A DNA stretch of 64,000 nt, taken from contig JBBDHG010000008.1 of assembly GCA_037951165.1 (NCBI GenBank), positions 7,594,001 to 7,658,000 of the forward strand, in the 5' to 3' direction. The first letter of the stretch is position 1; each line of letters opens with the position of its first letter. Below the pieces are notes generated by a model. It ran no database searches and was not told the origin of the DNA. It saw only the letters and a list, made by a program, of their open reading frames with translations. This document shows, one piece after another, positions 32,452 to 44,200 of this stretch. The position numbers and the translations under genes were made by a program. The DNA is from Lophius americanus. Taxonomy: Eukaryota; Chordata; Actinopteri; Lophiiformes; Lophiidae.

Positions 32452-34378
32452 CTCTGCCCATGTATTGGAGTTTACCCCAGTGGATGGAAGGGTTGCTTCC
32501 CTGCGCCTCCGGTTTGGGCAATGGGTCCTGACTGTTGTGTGCGCTTATGCACCAAACAGCAGTTCAGAGTACCCACCCTTTCTGGAGTCCTTGGAACGGG
32601 TGCTGATAAGCGCCCAAACTGGGGACTCCTTTGTTCTACTGTGCACACGTGGGCAATGACAGCGAGACCTGGAGTGGCGTGATTGGGAGAAACAGCCTGC
32701 ATGATCTGAACCCTAGTGGTGATCAGTTATTGGACTTATCTGTCCATAACGAACACCATGTTCAAACATAAGGGTGTCCACCAGTGCACTTGGTACCAGG
32801 ACACTCTAGGTCACAGATCGATGATTGACTTTGTAGTCGTATCAGTTGATCTGCAGCCGCATGTTTTGGACACTAGGGTGAAGAGAGGAGCTGAGCTGTC
32901 AACTCATCGCTACCTGATGGTGAGTTGGATCAGATGGCGGGGGATGAAGCGGGAGAAACCTGGTAGGCCCAAATGAATAGCGAGGGTCTGCTGGGAACGT
33001 CTGGCCGAGGACCCTGTCAGGATGGTGTTCAACTCCCACCTCCAGCAGAGCTTCAACCGCGTTCCGGGGCTGGCGGGGGACATGGAAACTGAGTGGTGCA
33101 TATTCCATTCCGCCATCGCCTAGGCGGCTTCTGGGAGCTGCGGTCGCAAGGCTGCCAGTGCTAGTCGCGGCGGTAATCCCCGAACCTGCTGGTGGACACC
33201 ATAGGTGAGTTAGGTGAGACCATAGATTCTATGGCATAGAAGAAGACTTCCTATCGCCCCTGAACAAATTCTGGCAAACCGTCCGGTGTCTCAGGGGGGG
33301 CAAACAGTCCTTCGGTCACTCTGTCTACGGTGTGGATGGGGACTCGCTGACCCCTACTGAGAAAGTTATCGGAAGGAGGAAGTAATACTTTGGGGATCTC
33401 CTCAATCCCACCAACACATTCCCAGGAAGAACCAGAGCTGGATGATTTAGAGGTGGGTCTCCTCATCCCTGGGGCTGAGGTTGTTGGGAAAGGATCTCAT
33501 CCATACTCCAGTGCCGTTGGATCCAGAGCATTACACAGCTCTGGATGTTGTAGAGCTGTCATGGCGGACTCCCCTCTTGCGCTGACCTCGAGGGACATCG
33601 AGGGCAGAGTGGAAGACTTGGGTGGTGGTTCCCCTTTTCAATAAGGGGGACCAGAGGAGGATCATACTCCTCAGCCTCCCTGGGAAGGTCTACGCCAGCG
33701 TACTCGAGAGGAGAGTCCGCTCCGTAGTTGAACCTCGGATTCATGAGGTACAATGCCATTTTCGTCCTGGTCGTGGAACGCTGGACTGGCTCTATACCCT
33801 CTCGAGGGCGCTGGAGGGGACATGGGACTTTGTCCAACCGGTCCACATGTGATTGGTGGATCTGGAGAAGGCTTACAACCGTGTCCCTCGGGCATACTTT
33901 GGTTGGCATTGCCAGCAGTAAGTCAGACTCGTTTCGAGTTGAAGTTGGACTCCGCAAGGGCTGCCCTTAGTCACCGATTCTGTTCTTAACATCTCTGCTT
34001 TTTGCGGATGATGTGGTCCTACTGGCACATTCAAACACTGACATCCAGCTCGCACTAGGGCGGGTTGCAGCCGAATGTGAAGCTGCCGGGATGAGAATCA
34101 GCAATTCTAAGTATGAGTATGAGGCTCACTCTGGGTCGGGAGGAATTTTTCCCCGAAAGGAGGAGTTCAAGTATCTCGGGGTCTTGCTCACGAGTAAGGG
34201 GAAAAGGGAGCAGGAGATGGACAGGCGGATCGGGGCGGCGTCTGCAGTGATGTGGACGCTATATCGATCCGTTGTGGTGAAGAGTGAGCTGAGCCGAAAG
34301 GCAAAGCTCTGGATTTACCAGTCCATATACGTTCCAACCCTCACGTATGGTCATGAACTGTGGGTCACGACCATGTCC
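32452..34378 (+). mobile_element. Rex3/RTE-type LINE, broken copy
   Basis: Frame-shifted pieces on the + strand recover a LINE ORF in order. The endonuclease comes first (LRLRFGQWVLTVVCAYAPNS, then NDSETWSGVIGRN, and SMIDFVVVS near the end). A diverged middle follows. Next is reverse transcriptase (LLSLPGKVYASVLERRVRSV, FRPGRGTLDWLYTL, LVDLEKAYNRVPRA, LRKGCP, LFADDVVLLA) and a C-terminal block (AAECEAAGMRIS, EFKYLGVLLTSKGK, RRIGAASAV, SIYVPTLTYGHELWV). The combination matches the teleost Rex3 (RTE clade) type. Stops, frameshifts, a deletion in the palm and lack of the 3' end make it inactive. Confidence 0.85.
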
Positions 34379-34384
34379 TTCTCA

Positions 34385-36455
34385 ATTGACATGCCTGTTC
34401 AATATGTTTGATTTATAGAAACATAATACTGTACTGATAATATAGATGCGTGGAGTACTAAAACAGAAAAGGTTGTTAAAAACGTGCAGTGGTGCTCCAA
34501 AACAATTAATTCACTCTGTTAAAGTAGAAGGTAAATAATAATAATAAAAATAATAATCAAACTTTAATGTTTGTCAAAGTTGAGCATTAATAAAGCTTTA
34601 ATGTTATAATGCCATGTTTAATGTCCACATGACCGTCAGGAGGTTCAGACGGACAGATGTTCTGTAGCACAAAGCTGAAGTTAACAGGCTAGAAGTTAAT
34701 CTGACAAAGCAGTCATGTCTGGTTATAATGAAGTCATGTAAGTACAGTAGCACCACCTGCTGCGACGTGGGATGCTACTGTTGTTATGGTTTTAGCACTA
34801 GGGTTGCCGGGAAGGCGGAGGAGTGCAAGACGTTAGTAATGATGCTATGACGTGGCTCTCTAGTCAGTGGGAATGCGAGATATTCGTAATTTGAACCAAC
34901 TGAGAACTGTCTCTAGGACTAGTGCGGATCCAGCACCTGATTCTATGTTGGTGGGAACAAGACAAAAGGTGGTTCTAGGGGATAAGCAAAGTGCTAATGG
35001 ACATATCCAGCCCTTATTATTCTACCCTGAATCAGACCCAGAACTTCATGAAGCCCCCGCGGCGGATAAAGAACCCTGCACACATCAGAATGTGTTTACC
35101 TGGTAAATTCACAATTTTGTGTAATTTTACATATCGTTCTGTGCGATTGTACATCAGCTACAAGCTAAAATGCTTGCGCTACCTGCATCAGCGGTATGTT
35201 AAGAGATAGATCACTGAAAATAATCATAACATTTTTTTTCATAACGATGTAAAGTCATGATAAATATTGGTGACTCTTGTGTGAACTGTATTTATATGTT
35301 TGATGATGGGATCCAGTGGCTTTAATTAATTCTTGGTGTCTCAGTAATTTCATAGATTCAACTATGATCTAACACAAATGAACAGATAGTAACATTTCTT
35401 TGTAACTGCCAGCATGTTTCCTTAAGTTATGATACCAGTGGAGTTGCCACAAGGAGGCTATGGGATTATTAACCATTACCGTATAACATTTACATTTTTT
35501 AACAATTTTTAACAAATTTCCATTTGGGTAGTTATTGATATAAAGAACGTGACTTAATTTTGACATTCTCTTGCCTACGTCCCTTATAAAAACATTCCAA
35601 TTTCCATATCTAATTGTGAAAATGTCAACAGTTTATTGCATGATTAAATTATTTTTATTCACTCCTTTTCTGTTATGTTATCGAGTAACACCAATTGTCT
35701 TGCCGATTAAATTTAATAGGTTTCAAGAAGACTGGAGCAGCTTCTAGTAAAACCATCATGCATGGTGGATCATCCTGGCTCAGAACCCGTCTGCCTTCAT
35801 GAGACTCACCTTACAGGGTGCATTTAATACATATTAAATGGACTACTGTCCTTCACATTTGAGGGAAATAGAGTGGAAAGTTCTTTAAAAAAAAAGGGGA
35901 AATTAAATTATATTTGTACGACCTAAACCGACTGTTTCCCCCACATTTTGTCATTGTTGTTCATTTCACAAGTTCTTCACTCTGTACAGTGTTAAAAATT
36001 AAAATAAAATCAAGTTAAGTAATGCATAAGATTTAATTTTATTGCAATAGGGTTCAAATATAGGACAGTTTCCATTGCTTTACAATATGTAATTAATGGG
36101 AAAACAAATATTGTACATAAATATAAATTTTTAAAAAAAAAACATTAAAAAGTCACTGGAGCATTCCTATACAGTAAATACTAAATAGTTTATTATTGTT
36201 TGTTTTATAAACTCTTTTTGTCCTCAGTCGTTACAGATTTTTTGGTTTTTAAATTGGCGCTGTGACTTCTTCTTTCCGGGTGGTACCGCCATCCTGAGTA
36301 GAACTCAACATACGCAGAGACTTCCCTAATGCTGAAGGACAATAGAAGGAATTCAGACCTCCCCTGGATTAAATTGGGACATGTAGGTAGTCATCACATC
36401 CTGCCTCTCCGGTCGGGGAAACTGGTTGGATAGATTTTTAGTGATGATGATTTTA
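34385..36455. other. No gene recognised
   Basis: AT-rich sequence with no exon or repeat family that I can name. The ORFs at 34867-35209 overlap in different frames and show no known motif. Confidence 0.4.
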
Positions 36456-36460
36456 GCCGT

Positions 36461-36946
36461 TCTTCTATGGAATTAAATTCCTGCCCAAAGTTTGGGTACA
36501 AACGAAACACAATTTGCGTGCACGAAACACCATTTCTTTGCATAGTGTGATCCGCATGAATACATAATGTAATTTGCAAATAAAAATCAGGATTCACAAA
36601 TTCATGTTTTCTTTTCTGCAAACACAAAACCTGCTAGAGAAAAGTAAAGAATGTCTAACAAGTACAAATGTGCAATTATGAGTGAAAACAATATGTATCC
36701 TACAAAACACAAATTAAAAACCTCTTGTGACTGTTGGCATAGTTTCTAGTATGTTTGTGTTTACAAAACAGAAAACAGTAGTTCTGTGTTTTATTTGCAA
36801 ATTGTTCCTGGTGTTCTTGTTAAAAAAACGTTCACACGAATCAAATTTTGTATTCGCACCAATCACACATTGTTCACACGCAGATCGTGTTTCGTTTGTA
36901 TGCAAACATTTGGCAGGAATTCAACTCCATATTCTTCCATGTAATG
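36461..36946. mobile_element. Foldback-type non-autonomous element
   Basis: The left end (TATGGAATTAAATTCCTGCC, then CAAAGTTTGGGTACAAACGA and AACACAATTTGCGTG) is matched by the reverse complement of the right end (ATGGAGTTGAATTCCTGCC, CAAATGTTTGCATACAAACG, AACACGATCTGCGTG). Pairing continues inward through GTGTGAT..GAATAC, AATTTGCAAATAAAA, a TTTTCT.TTCTG/TTTTCTGTTTTG region and ACACAAA..CTAGA. The arms thus cover about 180-220 bases each with a short centre near 36640-36725. No transposase is present, so this is a foldback or long-TIR MITE moved, if at all, in trans. Confidence 0.82.
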
Positions 36947-37409
36947 GGCAGGATCATGGAACAGCTTGTCAAAGATGAGGTCCATGCATTCATCGATATT
37001 ATTTGTAATAAGAGAGAACAATGAGGTGTAGAAGTTAAATTTGACAAAAAACAAAGGCTTTTTGCACTTTTTCTGTTTCTAAGATTATTTGAATATATTT
37101 ATATTATGTATTTATATATATTTTATTGATCTATATTTGACTAATATTTATTCCTCTTACTGCAGTTAAATGGGAGAGTTGTGTTTGAAGTGTCCTGTGG
37201 TTTTCTCTTAATTTATACTGGCTTTTCCCCACTATTTCTAGTTTACTAGTTTGTGATAATTTTTCAATTATAGAATGTTGAAGTTACTGAATACGGGCCT
37301 GCTGTGTTTTGTTTTGGGGAAAATTCAACCTGAACGGTGACTCACCGGCCGAAGATGTTGTGTGTGTAACTTTTATACATATATTACCGGTGTAAATATT
37401 GGACATTCA

Positions 37410-37505
37410 CCCATCAGACATAACATTACAACCACTGTTATGTGGTCTTAATGACATTGATTATCTGGTTGCCATGGTACCTGTCAGTCGGCGGGATAAA
37501 AGAAT
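37410..37505 (+). mobile_element. Tc1-like transposon, left-end fragment
   Basis: CATAACATTACAACCACTGT, then TGACATTGATTATCTGGTTG, CCATGGTACCTGTCAG and CGGCGGGATA lie in the same order as the left ends of the copies at 15360 and 48968. Only about 100 bases of the left terminal region remain. Confidence 0.65.
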
Positions 37506-37509
37506 GCAT

Positions 37510-39605
37510 ACATAGTATGTGATTCAGGTATAAACAGTAGTGGGTTACTCTTTGATTTTATGTTTGTATATAACATTTGGGTTCAATGGTTTGCCTGTGC
37601 ACCTCTGACTGCCTGATCTGAGTTCCCCCCCACAGTTTCTTTATATCCCAGGCCAGGGGTTCAAAGGAAATTAAAGTGAAATAGAATGTAAAATAAAATG
37701 ACTATTGATTTAATGTGGTTTTGAGATTGTGGAAACTAAAAATAATTGAAAATATATCGAAAATTAGATAAATTTTCCGGCTCAAACACACTAATACACC
37801 AACATGTGTGATTCACCCTTCTCCATGTGTCAGACATTCTAGTAGTGAGTGTTGCTGGCCTCTCTTGGGAATTTCTGAATATGAGGACTGAGGATTATGA
37901 CTGTCCATCCAAGAGAGCGGAACTCCTCTTCAGACACTCTTTCTCCGTATGGTAGCTTCCACTCACTGCAATGTGCTGATCAGAAAAAGAGAGATAAAAA
38001 CAGGGTTAAATGTCCTGGCTTTATTATAGCGTAGGTACCTTTCTTAAAAAAAATGAGTAAAATAAATCTCAAATTACTCTAATGTAGGTCAACAATAGTA
38101 TTGTTCCTCAAGTAGGTAAGCATAAATAAAGGTGTATAACTGAATATAACACAAGCTACATATTGTTGAGATAATAAATAACATAAAACATGTCTTTTAG
38201 ATTATTTTTTACAGTCCTGGTGTCTGTTTATCAGTTCAGCATCCAGCACAGGTGTGTGTCTGCCTCACAAAGGAATTAGTGATGGTTTAACTGTAATTGT
38301 TTTATACTGCTATCACAAACATTGCTCCTATGTTGATGTGTCTGCCCTCTTGCAGCAAGCCACAGTTACATACATGCTTTAGTTACAAAATAGACATCTC
38401 ATGGCTAGTTTTGGTGAGCAAAGGTTGAATAAAAAGCAGAACTTTCCTCTCAGGACAAGGTTTAACAACATTAACTGACTGTAAGAACAGTCATAAAGGC
38501 AGATTTTCCACAATATATCCCCTTTAAATCTGTTACTGTGAAGGAAATAACGGAAAGAGTGGTGTTTATTATTGACTATAGTTTTGTGATACTGATGGTT
38601 GGACATAAAGTGAGTCAAGACTGACAGTGATAGCAAAGGACACGTTCTACCAGATGATCTTAACACAATCTATTTAAGGTCCCTTATTATGAGCGATTCC
38701 TGTCTTGTCCACGCAAGCCTCTAGTTGTAGGCTGGCAGTGGTTTGGAGTTAGTTCACCAACTGGAACCAGTTTGGTTTGCCACTGGCTGGGGAGGAACTA
38801 GAACCACATTACATCAATCTCTGGTTACCTTCAACACACGGAGCACAAAATAGCAACAGTACAGGTGGTTGTGGAATTGGATCTAATCAATTAAAACATA
38901 ATAAAAGCAGCGATGTGAATGTACTTTATGGTGGACTAAGGCCATTACATACACTGTGGCATATGGACTCAGATGTTTTTTTACTTTATATTTCACTTAA
39001 TCGTTGTCATAGGTATTTGTTGTGTCTTACTTGGATTATGGTAAACCTGTTGCCTATGATTTAGAATTGTATTGCTCCATTTCATGCTTATGCATAAGTT
39101 TTCACAAAGCATAGTACAATATGGACGAAATGAAAGCCGGGTACAGACAAGGACTGTCCATATCTGTCTTTGTCGTTGAGCATAAATTAGTACTTAGTTG
39201 TGATTTCTAGTGCCGTAGCTCCCTTTTTTTTTTTCTTTTAATTTTGCTACTATGTTTTTAAACAAGGTGGCCAAAAAACTTTGGCCAGCTACAATGATCA
39301 CATTCCCTGACATAAACAGCTCTTGTTCCTACATCAAGGCCATGGTTCCACTAGGGCACCACCTACACTGGCTCATTCTATGACTGTAGAAATGCAAAGA
39401 ACTTGTTCCAAATTAGCACTAGCTCCAAACAAGCCCTTCATCAACATTGGTGATAAAAGGGTAAAGAAAATGTCGTGTAGAGCTGAAACAAAATATAGAC
39501 GGATCCTTTTTTGGAATCAAGATTGAGGAGGACACAGACTGAACAAGTGTTCCGGTAAAGTGGGTCTCCAATCACTATTCTACTTCTGGTAGTTTACTAC
39601 TATTT
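37510..39605. other. No gene recognised
   Basis: AT-rich sequence without a supportable exon. ORFs at 38379-38666 (minus) and 38777-39064 (plus) have no known motif. Confidence 0.4.
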
Positions 39606-39611
39606 AGTAAA

Positions 39612-39698
39612 CACTATATAGCACTTTGAGATTTGATCCAAATGTAAAGTGTATTATAAATTAAATGTATTATTATTATTATTATTATTATTATATAA
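39612..39698 (+). mobile_element. L2-type LINE 3' end, 5'-truncated
   Basis: ATAGCACTTTGAGATTTGAT followed by CCAAATGTAAAGTG and TTATAAATTAAATGTA and a (TTA)n tail is nearly the same as the 3' end of the L2-type fragment at about 20358-20427. The rest of the element is missing, as expected for a truncated reverse-transcribed insertion. Confidence 0.8.
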
Positions 39699-39884
39699 CT
39701 TTACTTTCTATCGTAATATGTGAATTTCAGTATTGTAGTACTGTCATAAATCTAATATTTCTGCAGTATATTCACTGGAAATGATGTCCACTTTATTTGT
39801 ATTATACTAATATGTGCTGACTTTTTCACTTGACTCGATAGAAATGGTTTAATGTGATACCTCTTTTGTGTGTAATTTTAATAA

Positions 39885-40268
39885 ACCGCTAACAACAGAC
39901 TATCATCATGCTAACAACAACAGACGGCATAACAACAACTTACAAGACTAACAGCAGCTAAAAACAGAACATCAATAGCAATAGACTAACTAACATAGAC
40001 TAACAGTAAACTAAAAGCAGCTAACAGCAATAGACTAATTCAGCTCAATACAGAGTAGCAAATCTTATAACAAAAACAACAGAGTAATAACACACGACCA
40101 ACAGAGTAGTAACAACTAACAACAGTAACTGGTTCACAGAGTAACATCAGACTAACAACAGCCTAAAAGAGAGACTAACAAGAGACTAAAGACCGTAACA
40201 CCAGCTAACAAGAGACTGACAACAGCTCACAGCAGAGTAACAACAAACTAACATCAGCTAACAACTAT
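39885..40268. repeat. Cryptic repeat, AACAACAGACTAAC-type unit
   Basis: Variants of CTAACAACAGACTAACAGCA recur without fixed spacing for nearly 400 bases. The + strand is T-poor. It is a degraded tandem repeat with no coding potential. Confidence 0.75.
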
Positions 40269-41119
40269 GGATTTTTTTTGTGAGTCTTAATAGTCTCTGG
40301 TGAGCTGACTGAGTTGTACCATTCCAGCATTGGCATGGACCTAAAAGTTATTTAACTTGATTATTTAAATCAGACAATAGTGTTTACTCAACTCAACTTT
40401 ATTTTATAAACACATTTAAACAACAGAGTTGTCCAAAGTGCTAAAATTGTAACAAATTGCATAGTTTTTCTTATCAAAGCTGTCATTAATTTGCCTTAAG
40501 TGATACCTGGAATACAACATGTTGATTTTGTTCTGTGATCAAAAGTTTTCATTCAATACTTGCTATGTCGTGGATGTATCTTCTGTGATCCCTACCGTTC
40601 TCATTTTTGATTGATTATCTGAGTTATTGATCAGCTGGTGTTTTAGAGAGCCCTCTGCTGGACACAGCCACCACAATTTGTTCTTTGAAAGCGCCCCACA
40701 CCCTTCAGCGACATGTCCGCTTCAGCTGCAGGCACTCCCTGCATCCTGTGTGTGCGTCCAGGGGTCGGAGGCCATTCTGCTGCCGAAACAAAGCAGTGTC
40801 TGTGTCTGCCTCATGACATCATGTTTTGTTCTGCTTCAGTGGTTTTAGTTGACTGGGAGGGAGGTCAAAGGTCACGTTGATGGTATCTGAGTGCAGTAAA
40901 ACCAGTCTGCTCCAGAAAGACCAACTTCACCAGAAGATAGTGATTCTCCCGGTGTTAGCATGTTTGTGGTACGGGTTAGCATTTGTCAGCTGCTAAAACT
41001 GCCCAAAGAGGTTATTAGAGCGTGTGATCAGTGCAAAGTCAATGGGCATCCCGTGAACCATCCACTTGTCTACTGGTAACAGTCTTTGATTACCTATTGT
41101 CTTTCTGTGTCTCCCGTAG

Positions 41120-41182
41120 ATGAATGTCCTATGTATGTTGGCGCTTTAGGTCAGTGATGACAACCAATCGCATCAAGACTCC
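41120..41182 (+). other. arap3: arap3 exon 5' leader with two upstream ORFs
   Basis: The strongest acceptor before the first coding exon is TTTCTGTGTCTCCCGTAG, ending at 41119. The exon would then begin with ATG at 41120 (a ten-codon upstream ORF stopping at TAG 41147-41149), and a second ATG at 41124 opens a 38-codon ORF that overlaps the arap3 start and ends at 41238-41240. Both are out of frame with the protein or closed before it. Confidence 0.5.
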
Positions 41183-41256
41183 ATGTTGGTCGTCATGGCC
41201 TCGCTGGATGGAAGCACGCCAGTTGAGACCTTGCTCGTAGCGATCCATTTGGAGAG
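41183..41256 (+). CDS. arap3: arap3 coding exon 1 (SAM start)
   Basis: It encodes the protein start and the first SAM helix, VETLLVAIHLER, leading directly into YLEAFRQGG of the next exon. The frame upstream of ATG 41183 is closed by TAG at 41147-41149; a second in-frame ATG lies at 41195. The donor is GTCAGA at 41257 (phase 2), a weak one. It may be the second or later exon of the mRNA. Confidence 0.82.
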
Positions 41257-44200
41257 GTCAGAGGCAGGGAGTCTATACAACACACTCTTTACATGACACT
41301 ACTATTTATATATTTGGTTTATTGGGAAAAAAAATAGTAATTATCTGCTGTTAGCAATGACTAAGTGGCACACGAACGGTTTAAATATCTTGATAAAAAA
41401 AATATATTACAATGTGTTTTCTCATATGTATCAAACTGGCTTCTTTAAACTCAACTTTGTTTAACCTTAATAGCATATTTCAAACACCGTGAACATTTTG
41501 CTTATCAGACATTATTGAAACACTGTGCAAAGATTCAAAGATAGTAACCTTTTCTGTTGAGGCTTAAATTTACTTAAGGGCTCCATTCCTTTTAAACATC
41601 TGCATACGGACAGATAGGATGTCAGGATATGGGTTATATGGACACGCAGGATTTCCCATCTCTGTTGAATCGTCCATCAATTTTCTCTTGTGTTTTTCTG
41701 CCTCAGCTGACACAGACGCAGAATAAAAGTCGCAGTTTGTACAAAACCATCTAGATAGCAACAGAGGTTGGGGGATTTTGTGGATCAATCAAACCAAACT
41801 AGCTTTTTAGGCCTGGACCATGACCACACTTCAGAAGTCTGGTGACGGTCTGAAGCTGCTTTGGATCCTCGGAGACTGGAAATTTGCTGCGATATAAGTT
41901 TTGCCATTTGTGAGGAAGCTGAAGCGTCGGCATCTATGGACATTCCAAATTAAAATTATTCCAAGCATATCTCAAAGTCCAATAAGGCATGGCTTCAGAA
42001 GAAGTCCTCGAACATTATCAAGCCTTTGTCACAGACTGGAAAACCGATAGAAAATCCCTGTTTGGAATTGACGACTGTTATAGTACAAAAACCGAGTAAT
42101 ATCACCTGAAGTCTTTGTCCGTGTGGGAGTGGATACAACTCATCAGCAACTCTACCAGAAGCTGGTGCCTAGTTCTGCACCACTTTTGCGGCAGGTCAGA
42201 GAAGCAAAAAGATCTCTATAAGCCACTGGAGATGCTTGTCAATAAGAGCTGGATCTCTTTGAGAGGCATTAGTTGATAAACATTCAATTTGTATTTTATC
42301 CAGTGGTGGGCCGTGGTTTTTCCAGCTGACACCTCCGTCAGTGCTATACGCCCCCAATTACGCTGCCCTGAAATACATATGCAGCACCTGTATCTGTACC
42401 CTGTATTTGTAACAAGCACATATTCAAAGAGCGAGTGACATTTAAATGGTGTAATAAAGGGGTTAAAACGAGGTTCAACATCAGCATATGACCACCAAGA
42501 GAACAAAAATGCCATCAAATGCAACCACCAGCAATAATCAACAGCTATTTAAGATACTTAAAAATTATCCTCACCAAAGCTGTTCTTCATCTGCAATAGT
42601 AAAGTCAATCCAGTAACACGGTCGTGGAGAACACCAGTGCCTATCATGTCCATTATTAATTCCTTTTCCATATGTCATGGAAGCCAGTGCTGCCAGGAAG
42701 TCAAAACCTTTTTCTCCAATAAGTTCTAATTTGTTAGAAATTAAAGCTCCTCATATGCTGCAGACTGAGATTTGTATTATATTGACGCAGGACAAGTCTG
42801 AACAAGCCCAGCTTGCTCTTAGGTTTGGGCAAGCGAGAAAACCCTTGCATGTGAGAGAAGACTCCCTTGCAAAATCATCTTGTGTAATTTAACGGGCAGA
42901 GACTTTCACTGTGGAAGCTGCTCGCTCCAACACAGACGCAAACGTTTCACCCAGAGATCACAGTTAAGAAAACTGAATGGATAAAACACAGCTCACTTAT
43001 ATGAGCTGACTGGAAGCACCAACGGAGAGAAGCAATTAAATGAATGAAACGGATAGCAACAAACTATTGAAATACATGTAATCTAAATTAAAATGTTAAT
43101 TGAATGATCATTTTCTTAATTTTCTGACAATGTCTGGGCTAGCTGAGAAAGCCTTGATAGATCTGAATGTCTGCCACTGATTTTACCCAACCCTGACATT
43201 ATCAACAATTATCTGTTAACATCCATTTAAATCCTCCATTTAAATATATACAATTTTCTTTTCACCTACAGGTACCTTGAAGCCTTCCGTCAAGGTGGTC
43301 TCCTGCTGGCTAAAGACTTTACACACTTGGATCATGATGCCTTGGTCAGCCTGGGTATAACTGCCACAGGACACAGAAAGAGAATCCTACGATTAGTCAA
43401 TTACATTCAATGGACAGAGGGTCAAAAAGCCAATCAGAAAGCTGATTTGCCCCGTGATCGCTGTCATTCTGTGACAGAGCGAGGTCACAGCACTGCATCA
43501 ACGGGATCTTTAAACTTTGAGGCATTCAGAAACAGCTCTGTTCCGAACCTTGCCGCCATGCTTACCAACTCTGATAGGCCTACAGTGAAGCCAGTTCCCA
43601 AACCCAGAACTGTCTTTAATCGCCGCAGGACGGCACCCATCCATTTTTGTCCTGACCCAGCACCACCCACACCCAGGAGACTTTCCCAAGAACCCATCTG
43701 TTTTACTGTCTTAGAGGGTTTGACTTCAGGAGTCACATCCACACCTGTTGAAAAGTTGACCTCTCACCTTGACGACAAATCAAGCACACCCGTCCGAAAA
43801 CTGAGCCAGACAAACAGGAGGAGACCGAGTCGTAGCTTGTCTCTCACAGATTCTGGAGGATTGTTACCTCCAGTTCCTCCGAGACTGAATCGATGGGTCC
43901 CCCCCGCGAAATTTGAGGGGTCCCTTCTCTCTTCTTCTTCTAATTCTTCACCTGTTCAGGAGCAGAACCAGAGATCTCCAGTAACTTCCTGTTCTGGTAA
44001 TCTTGAGAACAGTAAGCTCTCTGAATCCTCACCCTCCGGTTCACCCAGTGGTGTGGGGATGGAAATGGTCTCCAATGAGATCTACTGGGGAACGTTACCT
44101 ACTTCTATTGCTCCCGGTGGAGGGAGGAATTATTGCAGCCAGCAATCAGCTCCACCGACTCCACCGAGACAAACTCTGAACAGGAAACATGAGAGGAACA

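Noticed and set aside
33559..33957. 132-codon minus-strand ORF
   Set aside because: It is antisense to the reverse transcriptase part of the Rex3-type element.
42216..42524. 102-codon minus-strand ORF in arap3 intron 1
   Set aside because: No known motif, no partner exons, and composition like the surrounding intron.
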